A stretch of DNA of 64,000 nucleotides from Vespula vulgaris (taxonomy: Eukaryota; Arthropoda; Insecta; Hymenoptera; Vespidae): the NCBI RefSeq assembly GCF_905475345.1, contig NC_066606.1, positions 3,574,501 to 3,638,500 on the forward strand, given 5' to 3'. The notes under the pieces are model-generated. The model was not told the DNA's origin. It did no database searches and worked only from the letters and a program-made list of their open reading frames with translations. A program made the position numbers and the translations under genes. Positions 1 to 12,560 of the stretch are shown piece by piece. Positions within the stretch are counted from its first letter, which is position 1; the number at the start of each line of letters is the position of its first letter.

Positions 1-1301
1 CAGGAATATTAAATTTTAGACAACATACCTCTGTTATACTATTTTCCACAAAATTAATCTGAGTTTGTGATAAATACATATCCCAATCGTCATCATTTAA
101 ATTATAAGTAGTTATTGTGCAATTTAAAACAATCGGTTGGATTTCTTAGATCGTTCGTTTATTTTATTAATGATATTTAGGTTATTAATGATATTAGTTA
201 TTAATGATACATTTAGGTTGACCATAATATGAAATATCTCTTTTAAGAAAAGTGAAGTTTTATTGAAGGTAGGGTAATTGACTACCTTGATCGCAGAATA
301 AATGTTATAGCTCCATATTGAGGCAATAAAATATTTATTTTCATTTGGATGTGATAAATAATCTCAGGTGATATTAGTTTTCGGATTGGGTGTGATAAAT
401 GATCTCTAATAATTTAGATGAATAACTGCAAAGGCTTTATTATCTTTTCTAGAGAATATTGCAACCCTGACTGTTTATTCAATGGAGTTTTATAATATAA
501 GCAATTTATACATCGGTTTATTCCTCAAATAGCATCCTTCTTTTGTTGCCATTAAAATCTTCTTGATTTAAATGGGACATAAATTCTTCAGTAATTATAG
601 TAATTATTATGCAAGTTGAATTTTCATGAATGTTTAGCATATTATATTTAGCATATAATATTTAAACATATTATAGTAATTATTATGCAAGTTGAATTTT
701 CATGAATGTTTAGCCTGTAACTATTTTTAGCGCCACTATGTAATCTAATTTCATACATCATGAAGTTCTTATATATTTCCTTGTTTCCTCCAAAAAATGA
801 ATTTCAATAAAGAAGAAATCGTTCTAATATGCGAATAGTTACAGTATCAATAATTTTCATGACTTATTTTTTCACGGGCTTGTATTTCCGAGTTTTTGTG
901 TAGTAAGATAATTATCGGATTTATGTAGTTCGTAAGGTATTTTCTTGTCAAGCATGAATATAATTTCATCCAAATAGATAAGAATTCTTTTTGGACATAA
1001 CAAAATAAGCTTTTTTATTAATAATTATTATATTATTTAATAGTTATTAATACATTATCTGTATGCAATAATTTAACCGAATCCCGTTTTAAAACTGCTG
1101 TAACCGTAATGCCCCCTTATTTTTTCGAAAATAATTTAAATATAATTGGAATATGATATGAAAGATGTTTATTTTTTACGGATTATCACTAGTTTTTCTG
1201 GTTTGCTCTAATAACTTAAATTTTTCTATTTTTTATTAATCCAGTCTTGGAACTTTTTAGACAGACGGTGTACTCTCCTGTAACAAAAAAATATCCTAAG
1301 G
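1..1301. other. AT-rich left edge, no gene seen
   Basis: No coding frame of note. The first 130 bases resemble blocks near 6,440-6,560 and 26,930-27,060 (shared words around 'catttaaatt' and 'caatttaa'), so the window opens inside one of the array units described below. The rest is AT-rich and unassigned. Confidence 0.5.
594..714. repeat. 45-bp direct repeat, two copies
   Basis: A 45-base segment beginning 'attatagtaattatt' at 594-638 recurs at 670-714, giving a period of 76 bases. The spacer between them is made of 'atatta' runs. It looks like a local tandem duplication. Confidence 0.8.
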
Positions 1302-2230
1302 AAACTTGGATATCTCAGATGGTCAGAGAAATTGCCCGATTTGAAAATCAAGCGGAGACATTTTTTTTCTTTCCATTTTTTAGTTTCCACGATATCTTTT
1401 ATGATATTAACATTTAAAATATTTCAGCATTTAACAAAATACGTAAAATAATTTTGGTGTAACTTATCTTTTATATGTTCTATATGTTGATTAATAATTA
1501 GAAATTCACTGATTTTTATCTGTTTCATTTTTTTTTCTTCTGTTTCATTCAATTCAGCTAGGTGTTTTTCGACTGATTTATTTAGTACATCATATACATA
1601 TATATATTTTAACATCCTAAACATTTACCTCAATGTCATTCTCGGATGAAATGAAATGGTGAAACTGTATTCCCTATCGCTCATTTTCCCCTATCGCAGT
1701 TACCATACCATATTCTCTTTTAACATATATTTTCCTCTGGCAAAGAAAAGTCACGCTTTGCAGGTGAAAAACCACAATCAAATACTATTTGTTTTATTTA
1801 AACTTGTGCTGAATGATGAAAATTGGATCAATTTTTTCATCTTGAATCGTAGCAAATAGATATTGTTCGTGAAATTTGCTAAAACTTTGTCGATAGCTTA
1901 GATGGCAGAGCATTCAATCGAAATTCTTTGTAAGAATGAAGCAAAGACTTAATTTTTTTTCAGTTTTTTCATTTCCGTGGTATTCTCTTTCGAAACAATC
2001 ATATTTAAAATATATACGAGTTTAATAAAATATGTTGATGTACTTATTGACATATTTTATCGTTTCTGTCTGTTCTGTATGATTGTTAATAATTACTGAT
2101 GCACAGATTTTTATGTGACTTTTTTTCCATTTGTCACTTAATTTTTTTAAATAGTTCCCGACAATTTTTTTTTTACGTTATATAACATGGGAAATGTGTA
2201 ATCACGATAAAAATGTATGACAAATACAAG
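1302..2230 (+). repeat. Tandem pair of tRNA-half-derived repeats
   Basis: Two diverged copies, about 1302-1880 and 1886-2230, each open with a tRNA 5'-half-like stretch ('atctcagatgg' in the first, 'atagcttagatgg' in the second). Each continues with a T-rich run and then the same AT-rich body, including a 'ttaataatta' stretch and a 'gatttttatctg' or 'gatttttatgtg' stretch. The second copy runs into a 'cgatatatcgatatat' block also found at about 11,070. Homologous modules sit at 10,709, 37,566 and 42,672. No tRNA 3' half or B box is present. Confidence 0.6.
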
Positions 2231-2390
2231 TCGAAGTGGCTGTATATGACAACGAAGTCGATATATCGATATATTGATAATTCTTCATATCGAAATTAGA
2301 TTTTCTTTGTTTAAATATTATTTAATTTCGTAATTAGGAAACACTTTATAATTTTAATACAATACAAGTAGACATATCCATAAGAGTTCA

Positions 2391-2890
2391 AGTAAGTTGT
2401 AATTAGTAGTCAAAACAAATATGTCTATCTTCTATCATATATATCATTATATTCAATATATCAATTCTTTTTCTACTAAAATCTAACAAATTATCGGAAG
2501 TGAAATATCAAATAAAGTACACGCGTAGTTGGAACATATTAAAAATTTTACATAGCAAGCTACATAATATGTAATATATAGGTTGCTAAAATGGTTGGAA
2601 ATGTAATTATTTCTGTAGTTAAAATACTGTTAATTACGTGGTGTACCGATAATACGATAGTTTTAAAAAGAATATTAATATATGAAAAGTGTTGATTAAA
2701 CTATGGTATATACGAAGAGTAAAAGAAATGGTATCGGGACATTCCAACAATTTGAATACACCGAGAAGGAGGAAAATAAAGTAAATTATATCTATTAAGG
2801 AATGATAAACATTAATAGCATTAGAGAACAATGTTGTACTCCTGAGAAGCAGCAAAAAAGATATAGATATAATTAACAACGACGGAGATA
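2391..2890. repeat. Array unit segment, oldest-looking copy
   Basis: This segment carries blocks shared in order with 5,620-6,100, 14,990-15,430, 23,955-24,420 and 43,960-44,360. They are a 'gtagtcaaaacaaatatgtct' type block, 'aacaaattatcggaagtg', 'ttccaacaatttgaatacacc' (best matched at 24,325), and 'aatagcattagagaacaat'. Similarity is well below that of the 6-kb and 15-kb copies. The overlapping open frame on the minus strand is not conserved in the other copies, so I do not call a gene. Confidence 0.6.
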
Positions 2891-3539
2891 TCAATAAGTC
2901 GAAAATTCTATCAGGATTCTATCGCCATGATCAATTACTGAATGTAATACTTATTCGATCGTATTTTCATTACCTTTTTAATACGTTATAACGTGAATGA
3001 ATAAATTCACTTAATCGTATGAGCCATATTTAATATTTCTTTTTTTAACAATTCGGTTGAAGTTAATGGTGGAAAGTATTTTATGAATCTTCGGAAATAA
3101 TTAGCTAGATCTTTAAAACTACAAATGGGTTTTGTATGTGAAAATACTGATTAATTTTTAAATAGCTAAGAAGCAGTAAAACAGTTTTCTTTTTCCTACA
3201 ACTGTGTCATCACTATTTTCAAATCCTAGATATTTAATATTATTGTATAAAAAGTAACACTTGTCTAACTACTATCGCTTGTCTATTATTTATATTTATC
3301 CAAGAACATGCTCTTCCGCGTTTGTTTTTTTTTTATATTTTGTATCTAAAATACTATCTTTTTTTTATTGTAAATGTACTCAGAATTATATAAAAAGGGT
3401 GCTCTTTGTTGTTTATAATATTATTTTGCCAATTACTTATTCTAATTGTTATAATATATTTATTTGTTTTATATCATATATTAAATTATCAAAATTCGCA
3501 TCTGTGTGATCTTTTTGAATTTTTAAATTTTTATTTTAC

Positions 3540-6500
3540 TGTGTGAGATTTTGTTTGTTTCTCAGTAGATTTTTGACCGATTAACACGATTTAAAAGTGG
3601 AATATCAACTCAGTCATGAGCTTGTTCACGTGCACGAATAAATGAAATAGTGTGTTTAATCCATCCAACATCATTGTGCATTCTGTTGTCTCTTTCAAAG
3701 AATAATATTGTTTTTGTTTAGAAACTTGTGTACATTATGCTACAGGCGTTATTTTTAAATAAAACAAAAACTTTTTGCTTTAGTTGCTCTGGCATAATTA
3801 TTTCCAACAACACACGGACAGGCTACGTGCGTGGAAAGTTTGAACTAAAATTTCGCAATCAGAAAAAAGTGTTTTATCATCCAAAATAAGGACGTATGAG
3901 AGATCTGGAAGAATGTTCTTACCGCCGTCAAAATGTGGAGGCAGAACATCGAGAAAAATCTAATAACGAGATTTTTAGTATCATAAAGCGAACAATAGAT
4001 CTGTGTGGTCTGTTTACAAACCATTAACTGATTCATATATTCGGGAGCAAATTCGATGTTCAATAATTAATTCTGCATTAATAATCTAAATCTATAGTGA
4101 ATTGCAAGAGTCAGAGGCAATTTGAAATAATCCAACTCCTCAATTTTAAAACCATACATTATTAATAAAAGCAAGAAAATATTGCTATTAGTTGCTATTA
4201 CACTAATCACACTATTGTCTTCTGGTTTCCGTTACAGACACGAATCTTCAAAAGTTCATTTCCTTATGCTTCTCGAATCCTTCGATTCATGACATAAACT
4301 CTTTCATTCTATTTTAAAACGTCGCTCTTCGCCATCTCTCGCACTTTTGTAAGAGTATAAAATCAAAGGTAAATCTGCACAACTCTGTAATTTCCTAATC
4401 TAAGAGTCCATCTCGATATACATTGCGTAGACATCGCGACCAAATTATGCTATTTTAATGGCTGTGTTTTTCATTATAAATAGACTTCAATAAGTCTTTG
4501 ACATGGAACATGACACAAGTATAACTGCAGCTCAGTTTTTGGAATGCTCAATAGTTGAATTGTCATGTTCTGTTTCTCGAGAGATGCGACATTGAGGATT
4601 CGTGATATTTACAGAAGAGTTCGTTGAATTAACAAAATATTTTTACATTTTTGAAATTTAAAACATGTTGAAAGCACAACTTTTAAAGATAAGAACAGAG
4701 TCGTAAAAGATATATAAAAAAATGTATATTTTACGCTAATAAATTTAATTTTCATGATTTGTGCATTACTGTGCAAAAAATATAAAATAATGATTAGTCT
4801 TTATTATTTCCTACTCATTCTCATCCATGCGAGTATGCATGCATTCGTATGAGAAATTAATAAACGAATCTAGAAAATCAACGATCAATTGACGAGGTAA
4901 TATCATTAATATTAATAGAAAGTTTTAGTCTACGTCTTTATAATTTTTCTCAAACTATTTTTTTTATACTATCTCGAAAAACTTTCGCATAATTACTTCT
5001 TATGCTACAACTGATAGTTTAGGCTATTTGATTTGCGTGAACATTAAATCGATGTACAATTAACGAGAAAATAGCAGCGCGTGCGAAAGGAGATAATTGT
5101 GGAACTGATAACACTAATGAGATGTATACGAATAGTGCAAGGCTAATGTACATCTTATCGATAAAGCAATCTCGGTTTAATAGTTAACCTTGAAAAAAAA
5201 ATTCGTTTCCTAATCTGCAACATTTCTTTATTTTAGAACGTTCAAGTTTTTATTTAATTTGTTCACTCTCTCCGATCCAACAATTGGCAAAATTCTTATT
5301 TTACACTTCGTATCATCAAACATCACACATGATGAGGCAATGCAAATGCTTGATATATTATTTTTAAAAAAAGTACAAAATATTTTATAAGCATTACCAA
5401 TTTATTATGTCTGTCGAGGAAGTATACCAGTACAACAATAAGTATGATATGGGTTGGAGAATACATCATAACACGCGTCCTAATGAATAAACAAGATGTA
5501 GATTCTTGTTGAATATACTTTTTTTATAATTTTCTCATTTCTATATATATTAATCGAATTATGCTGGAAAATACGAACCCCGCGAGTAGCGATAAAACGA
5601 ATATACTGTCTAGCATTTAGGATAAAGTCAGTCGTGACTAGGCATTTGATACAGGCACACTAAACTATTAATCGTTATACCTTCCATTATATTCCAAGGA
5701 TCTTTTATATTTTAAGAAAAGTTTAACAAATTATCAGAAGTGGAATATTACATAAGAAAACGAACGTGTGTTTGAAACGGATGCAAATTCAGCAAAACTC
5801 ATTATATTACATATATGAGTATAGTGTGCAAGAAAATGATTGGAATGGTAAAATCATTTCGCCGGTTATTAGTACATCGTATTGTTAATAGTATGGTGTA
5901 TTGACATTCGGAAAGCCGTAAAAAGCGTATAGATATTGGTAAAATACTGGTTAAATAATTGTAAATAAGAGAAGTGAACGATGTGGAAGAAACTTTTTGA
6001 CAACAGGAACACGCCAAGGAATAAACAAAGTAAGCAAATGAAATCTATGAACAAACAAATGTCAATAACATTAGAGGACACGAATCAATAGGCAGTGTGT
6101 CAAAAAATAGCGACAAAGCTATAAGTATACCGAACAAAGGAAGGGAACAACACTTCAAAACACAAAAAATTATGGTAAGGATCGAACGAAGGTGAGCAAA
6201 TATACATGACTAACACAAACATAATTTTTTTTCTGCAGGAAAGTACAGTAAATTCTGGAAATTCTAGATAATAAAAGATTATCGACATTCCACTGAAATA
6301 AAGCAAATCACGAGGAACAGGAAATAATACAGCAACTGAGGAAAGCCAACATCATGGAAAAAAGTGAATCTCCATTATCACTATCTTTTAAAGTGGTCAA
6401 GAAAGAAATTCATGTGAACGACTTTCGATTATCGAGTAATTAATAATATCATACATTGTTAGACTATCTACTTTGTTAATAACCGTTAATCGAACGTGCA

Positions 6501-8760
6501 TGTCCCTATTGCTACCATTTAAATCATAAATATTTGACATGCAATTTAACAAAATATGGTGTAGTATGTCAAACTGTTCGTATATTCTCGATATTACCAT
6601 ATTAGTCATTGCATGTTTTTTGTCCTTATATTTATAAAACTGATCGAATTCTCATTGATTTCAACGTGACATAAATTTTTGTAGAATTCTTAAATTATTT
6701 CGGGAAGCAAATATTCAAATTGCTATAGCTTCTTATGACCTTTAGCTAGACGATATACTCTGGTATTATACATTAAAAATTTTCATTTGGTTCGTCTTCG
6801 TCTCTTTTCACAAGTATTGTGAAAATTCAATATTTTATCACTAATTCGCAGCGTAGCAGCGAACCATGTCGGCACTAATACTTGTTTTTAACACAGATAG
6901 ACAAACCAATGTAGTTTCAATTTAACTCTGAGCGTGATTATCATTGATCCTTCATCAATGAAACTTTCATTATCCTTCTACTAATCTATATCATAGTTGA
7001 ATTCATTGAATCGTTAAATTCAATGAACCAAAGGCCTACTCGTAGATTCATATTTCTTTTTTATGTAAACAGTTCAAGCGAATTACAGACAGGTTTAATC
7101 ATAATATAAAAATCGATATAGCTGACATGAAAATGTTTCGTCCTTCAACCAATTGCCAATGCCTTCAATTCATATAAGCGATAATTTGACTCTCCTTGGT
7201 TGTTTTCTTGTTAATCTATTAAATTAAGAGCAAACAACTGTCAACATCTTCTCGCAACGACGCCCTTCCTATTCAATTTCTACATATATCTGATTGTATT
7301 TCAGTATCTGTCAAAAAGTTACAGATTTTCTATGGTACATAATTTTTCAGAATCGGATAAATGACCCCACGTATATTGAAATATTTTCTTCTGTGCTTTG
7401 TCTCAATGATATTTAATTTTTTTCTTTTCTAATTCGTTTGAAGTTAAAGACAGTAAAGTATTTTATGAATCATTGAAAAGAGTTAGCTAGATCAATGACA
7501 GTACGAATTGATTTCGTATCCCCAAATAATGGTTAAACTCTTAAATAATTAAACTTTCATTCTCATAGAGCCCTCTGCACTGATTTCAAGTCCTATCTTT
7601 GTTCTCAACTAGTCATTCAAACTGCATCATTCTCAATTGTAAGATATGCCTTTTAGTTGTTTAAGCTTCATTGTAATATCGCACCTTAATGTTGTCAGCA
7701 TTTTTTAATTTACCGGGATGAATTTGTGGTAAGAGCTGATATTTTGAAATCAACTCTTGTAATGCAATTACTGGATTATTACTTACTGAAGTATTTCCTT
7801 GGGAGTAAAACGGACAGCTTAACGGATAGTTTAAAAAAAACATTTTTGTACTTTCATTTTTCGAAGAATGGATCAAGCATTCGCTTTACTCCGAATCATA
7901 GGTGACGTTCTGTTATCCATTAATTAAGAATCCTTGACAATTCCCATTTCATAAATGGTGTATGCGTAATGAATTATTGTTTTATTAAGAATTAATTTAA
8001 CATGATATGAAAAATTTGTTTATTATTACTTCTGCTATTTCTCATCATTAATGATGTTATTACTTTAATTTCGATATGTATTAAAGTTATATTTTCTGCA
8101 ACAGCCAATAATGTCGCTTGTTGACACTCAATTTAATTTGGTTACACTTATGTATTTAAAAAGTTGTGTTTAGGAGTTTTTTAAATCGTTTGAAATTGAA
8201 ATTTAGGAAATAGAATATGTCTCTACTTGACCGAGTTTCAAACTCAGGCCATCTGGATTCATAGAAAAGCACATTACCCTTCGAGTTATCCGCATGCATG
8301 CTTACCGTAACATAGTTGATCATCTTGTCCCTTCTCTCCGGTTTCGTCTTCGAATAAATTCGATGTCCAATTGCAAATTCTACATTAATAATCGAAACGT
8401 AGAATGACTTACAAAACAACCACAGGCAATTTGAAATAATCCATTTCTTCGATTGTAAAGCCAAATATTGTTAATAAAACCGAGAAAATATTTACACCAA
8501 TAATCTTATTTTCTGGCTTTCGTTACTGGCACGAGTCTCGAGAAGTTCATTTCCTCGCGATGCATTTCTCCTTAAATTCTTTGGTTCATAACACGAACTC
8601 TTTCATTCCATTTCAAATCGTCGCTCGTTGTTATCACGCGCATTTTTGTAAGGATACAAAATCAAAGATAAGTTTTTACAACTCTATAATTCGCCGAATT
8701 AAGGTTCCATCGCAATATACATATCCATAGTAATATACGTTATGTAGACACGTTGGTTAA
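3540..8760. repeat. Segmental duplication, left copy
   Basis: This block is homologous to 13,760-18,070. The offset is about 9,325 bases through the middle and about 9,301 at the right end. The right copy lacks roughly 870 bases corresponding to about 3,967-4,830. Identity is uneven: low at the left end, about 99% over about 5,945-7,405, clearly lower over about 7,410-7,900, and high again over about 8,000-8,720. Within this copy, the part near 4,070-4,980 also resembles 8,370-9,370, so the duplication is itself made of older repeat units about 4.3 kb apart. The short minus-strand open frames here recur in the right copy because the DNA is duplicated; I see no domain or start context making them genes. 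Confidence 0.85.
8222..8296 (-). pseudogene. tRNA-like module, minus strand
   Basis: Read on the minus strand this contains a T-arm-like hairpin with the loop TTTGAAA and a 5-base stem with one mismatch, preceded by a D-arm-like stretch. The counterpart at 17,530-17,598 has the loop TTCGAAA and a perfect stem, and a worse copy sits at about 12,455-12,520. No convincing acceptor stem closes it, so it is a tRNA-derived relic or a chance hairpin rather than a working tRNA. Confidence 0.4.
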
Positions 8761-9966
8761 AATTTATCACTTTAAAAGTCGTGTTTTCATAATAAGAAGG
8801 ATTTCAATAAGTTTCTGACATGGAACATGACACGAATATAGGTAAAGCTCAGTTTTCGGAATGTTCACATATCGCGTTGCGTTTCTCAAAAAATGTAACC
8901 TTGACGACTTCTGATATTTACAGAAGTGTTTATTTAATTAACAATATATTTTTACATTTTTGAAATTTAAAAAATGTCGATAACTCACGACAATTAATGA
9001 TAAGAACAGAGTCATAAGCGATATATAAAAAATGTATATTTTGCGCTAATAAATTTAATTCTCAAGACTATATCTGTATTAGAAGAAATTTTTCATTCTG
9101 TGTGCAAAAAGTACAAAATATTAATTTTATGTGTATGAATCTCTATTTATTCTTATTCAAATATTCGAGCATGCATGTTTCTGCATATTCGTATGAGAAA
9201 TAAATAAACGAATCTAGGAAATCTATGATCGATTGACGATGGAAGATCCTCATTATTTATATAAAGTTTTAATATATGTGTTCATAATTTTTTTTAAATT
9301 ATTTTTTTGTCTTATCCCGTATAATTATTCCTTATGTCATAATTGACATCTTAGGCTACTTAATTTGCGGAAGTATCAACTATAAAACGATCTGCAAGAA
9401 TTTAGATAAGTGAAAAAGAGAGAGGAAGCCAACGTACTTACGACGACGTAACGTGTATGGTGAAAGAAAAATGAAGGAATTATGAAGTAAATTAAACTGC
9501 TCATTTGTATGACCGAGGAGATAGTAACTCGCTTTTCGAAGATTTAACGGTTCGAATTTTATAAATAAGTTGAGGAGGAATATTTTTTTTTTGTATGTAA
9601 TATTTTGATGTAAATTAATTATTGATTAATGTTGTTAAGAATAAATTAAAGAAACAAGACTTAAAAATTCCACTAAATATAACAAGTTTCGTAAAAGATA
9701 ACTAACTACGACTTTATCCCTTCCATAGATTTATATCAGAAATCTTTGGAAGCACTCGGTTTTTTTCGTAAGAGTTCGTAATTGGTACCTGAGTTAAATC
9801 AAATCTTCTTACAGTGTATACGTAACTCTACATTACTAAATTATTGATTAAAAATTTATTGTTAAAAGATAAACATGTACTACTAAGTTGAATATATTAT
9901 TATGTAGAGTCGTGATTGTAAAAAAATAATTTTTCTCGAAATTATATAGAACTTTATATACTTTTG

Positions 9967-9967
<1 letters not shown>
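8761..9967. repeat. Array unit tail and AT-rich lead-in
   Basis: The segment 8,930-9,370 is homologous to 4,620-5,040 (for example 'cattcgtatgagaaatta' against 'tattcgtatgagaaataa') and, more distantly, to 22,740-22,970 and 33,510-33,720. The segment 9,790-9,960 is homologous to 41,600-41,760 and more weakly to 37,115-37,270. In both 9,790 and 41,600 it leads directly into a tRNA-like sequence. No coding region is seen. Confidence 0.6.

Positions 9968-9970
<3 letters not shown>

Positions 9971-10012
<42 letters not shown>
9971..10012. repeat. (TA)n microsatellite
   Basis: An uninterrupted run of about 21 TA units directly upstream of the tRNA-like element. Confidence 0.95.
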
Positions 10013-10016
<4 letters not shown>

Positions 10017-10051
10017 GTATATAAACTTGATTATGTATAGATATAAATATA

Positions 10052-10124
10052 GGTCTCGTTGCTCAAATGGTACAGCGTTTGTTCGGCAAGTGAAAGGTCC
10101 CGGGTTCGAGTCCCGGTCGAGGAA
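10052..10124 (+). pseudogene. tRNA-like element with intact B box
   Basis: A D-arm/A-box-like stretch ('ttgctcaaatgg', 10059-10070) is followed by a perfect T-arm: stem ccggg (10100-10104), loop ttcgagt, stem cccgg (10112-10116). The loop and flanks match the B box GGTTCGANTCC. The 3' acceptor strand tcgagga does not pair properly with the 5' side, which looks like 'gttcctcg' with a base lost. The anticodon arm is weak (TTTGT against GTGAA), so no anticodon is assigned. I infer a degenerate tRNA or tRNA-derived SINE head. The tRNA-half modules elsewhere begin 'gttcctcga', the exact complement of the 3' end here, so all derive from one tRNA. Confidence 0.6.
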
Positions 10125-10700
10125 CAAAGAACAGGGGGAAACACAAAGGAGGACACCCCCTTCGCCATCCCGTTTTCCCTTAATTGGTGCTCATGCAACC
10201 GATTTATCCGAGTGATTTTTCTCGGATTAAAATGTGAAGAGCTTTCCCTCTCTCCCACACCTTTGATATAACGTTTTCTATCATCCCCACTCCTTCTTTG
10301 AAATAATCGTCATTTTCAAAAATGCATTCCTGATAAGAGTTATATATTACTAACGTGAATTTAAAAATACCCTTGCATCTGATAATGGAAAGGATTTTTT
10401 AAACACCAACCCTTTAATTAAAAAATAAAGAAAAAATAATGGTGGACTTGACTTTGACTGTTTGTGGAGGTAAACAAAAAAAAAAGAGAGAAAATGGGTT
10501 ATTAAAACAACGCAATAAGATTTAAGAAACCACAATGGTTTAAAGCCAAAAAGATAGTTGAAGTATGGAAAAGTTCTACTTTAGACCATTCATATCGTAT
10601 CTCCAATCCGTCTTCGTCCTTTATTAATAGCGACAAATTGGGATCAATCCTTTCATCTCAAATTAGAATAAATATAGAAGTTGTCTATAGATAAATTTAG
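10125..10700. other. GC-richer tail after tRNA-like element
   Basis: About 10,125-10,270 is noticeably less AT-rich than its surroundings ('gacacccccttcgcc', 'ctctctcccacacc') and could be the body of a tRNA-derived SINE. I did not find a second copy of it in the window. The rest is AT-rich; 10,560-10,700 is weakly homologous to 42,540-42,665. Short open frames across the tRNA-like element are chance readings. Confidence 0.4.
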
Positions 10701-10708
10701 TTGAGAAA

Positions 10709-10780
10709 GTTCCTCGATAGCTCAGATGGTAGGAGCATTCACCCGAAAATCTTTGTATGAATCAAGCGAAGATCTAATTT
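10709..10780 (+). pseudogene. tRNA 5'-half module with oligo-T end
   Basis: It starts 'gttcctcgatagctcagatgg' in two abutting parts: acceptor strand plus D-arm. It runs on through an anticodon-stem-like 'ttcac' and then 'atctttg' and 'cgaagat', which can pair as a 7-bp hairpin with one G-U pair. It ends in a run of nine or more T. The T-arm is absent. Related modules occur at 1302, 1886, 37,566 and 42,672. Confidence 0.5.
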
Positions 10781-10980
10781 TTTTTTTGTTTTGTCATTTT
10801 TGCTATATATTCTTTAAGGAAGATTCAAATTTAAATAATTCCAATAAACTTCATATAGACATATCTTATCATTTCTATCTTATCTGCATGCTTGCTAATA
10901 AGTAGATACACGGATTTTTATCTGCTTTTTTTTTCTATTTGTTATTTGATTCTTTCAAATGATTTCTAATAAATTTTTTT

Positions 10981-12560
10981 TATATTACGTAACATGGCGA
11001 ATGTGCAATCACGATTACAATGCATTACACATTAATTATTGCAGTAACGGTACACAGCAACGAGATCAATAGATCGATATATCGATATATTTATAATTCT
11101 TGATGTCGACAATAGAATTTCTTTCTTTATATTAATTCGCTACGTACTTAGAAAACAAACATATCCTTTATACTTTTAATTCAATCCAATGGTGTTGTAT
11201 ATTTATAAATTCCGTTTTATTTTTATCGCTGCAAAAGAAATGAAGAAGAAAACCGAAATGAAGAAAAATTAATCATATTCGATATAAATTAAACGAGCGT
11301 GATTTTCTCCGTATCTTCTACATTAGAGACTCCGAGATACATCCGCACAAAAAATCTAATATATAATGTAATATTATAATGATAACTCTGTTATAATAAT
11401 AATTTCAATAAAAACTTAATTATTAGATCCATTATGTATATAATGTAATAATATAATAATATGACTATAATAATAATATTAATAAATATTTAATTTTTAT
11501 GTACATTACATGCATTCTATGTTGCAATAGTAAAATCAATGACAGTATTTTATTTTTTTAGAAATGATGCATTTATGCTTATAATTAATATCAGGTACCT
11601 TATTTTTCTGATAATATATATAATAGTTAAATTCACATAATCGTTTGAACCAACGGCATATTCGTATTCTCGTATTTATTTTTCATGCAAACAATTCAAG
11701 ACTATGATAGTACGTTTTAATCGTAATATAAAAATAAATTTAATTGACGCGGAATTGTTCCGATACAACCGATTACCAATGTTTTCAATTCGTACAAGCG
11801 GTAATTTTATTCTACTTGATTATTCTCTTGTTAATGTATGGAATTGAGAACAAATGATCGCCAACATCTTATCGCAACACCGCGATTTCTTATTCATTCC
11901 TGATACGTATTTGTGTGTATTTAGTACCCATCCAAGAGTTATAAATTTTCAATATATGATACATAATTTTTCAATGTTACATATGTTGAAATGTTTTCTC
12001 CTGTACTTTGTCTCAATGATATTTGATGGTTTTTTTTTTAATTCGTTTGAAACTAATGACAGTAAAGCATTTTATGAATCATTGAAAATAGTTAGTTCTA
12101 TCTATGACATTACGAACTAGTTTCGTATCCGTAAATAATGACTAAACTTTTAAACAATTAAGCTTCCCTTTTCCCTGAGCTATGCCATTTGTACTGATTT
12201 TAAATCCTACATTATCTTCGTTTTTAATTAATCGATTGATATCTTGATTTTGTAATGCAATTACTGGATTATTACTTGCTAAAAATTTCCCATAAAATAC
12301 GAAGAACAGCTTATGTTTAAAAAAGACATTTTTATACTATCTTTTTTCAAAGAAGGGATCAAGCATTCGCATTACTCTAGATAATAGGTGACATTCTGTC
12401 GTCTATCGACTGAGAAACCGTTAAAATTTAGAAAATCAAATGTATCTCTATCTGACCAAGTTTCGAACTCAAACCCTCAAATTCATAGAAAACCGCATTA
12501 TCCTTCGTATCTGTGTTAACATACTTGACTATCTCTTCCTTTCTCTCGCTTCATCTTCAC
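10981..12560. repeat. Partial array unit copy
   Basis: Ordered matches are: the 'cgatatatcgatatat' block (about 11,070, as at 2,260); 'atcttatcgcaacac' (11,865, as 'atcttctcgcaacga' at 7,245); 'aattcgtttgaaactaatgac' type text (12,040, as at 7,432 and 3,050); and 'gggatcaagcattcgc' (12,355, as at 7,868), followed by a decayed minus-strand tRNA-like stretch at about 12,455. This is an older, shorter relative of the 5,620-8,760 unit. Confidence 0.6.

Noticed and set aside
5869..6609. Minus-strand frames shared with 15,194-15,934
   Set aside because: They are conserved only because the DNA is a near-identical duplication. They are short and overlapping, lack domains, and are not open in older copies of the unit.
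8156..8464. 102-residue minus-strand frame also present at 17,457
   Set aside because: Same reason; it runs through the tRNA-like hairpin, and the older copies at 12.4 kb and 4.1 kb do not keep it.
10031..10271. Three overlapping frames at 10.0-10.3 kb
   Set aside because: They cross the tRNA-like element and the (TA)n tract on both strands and have no domain.
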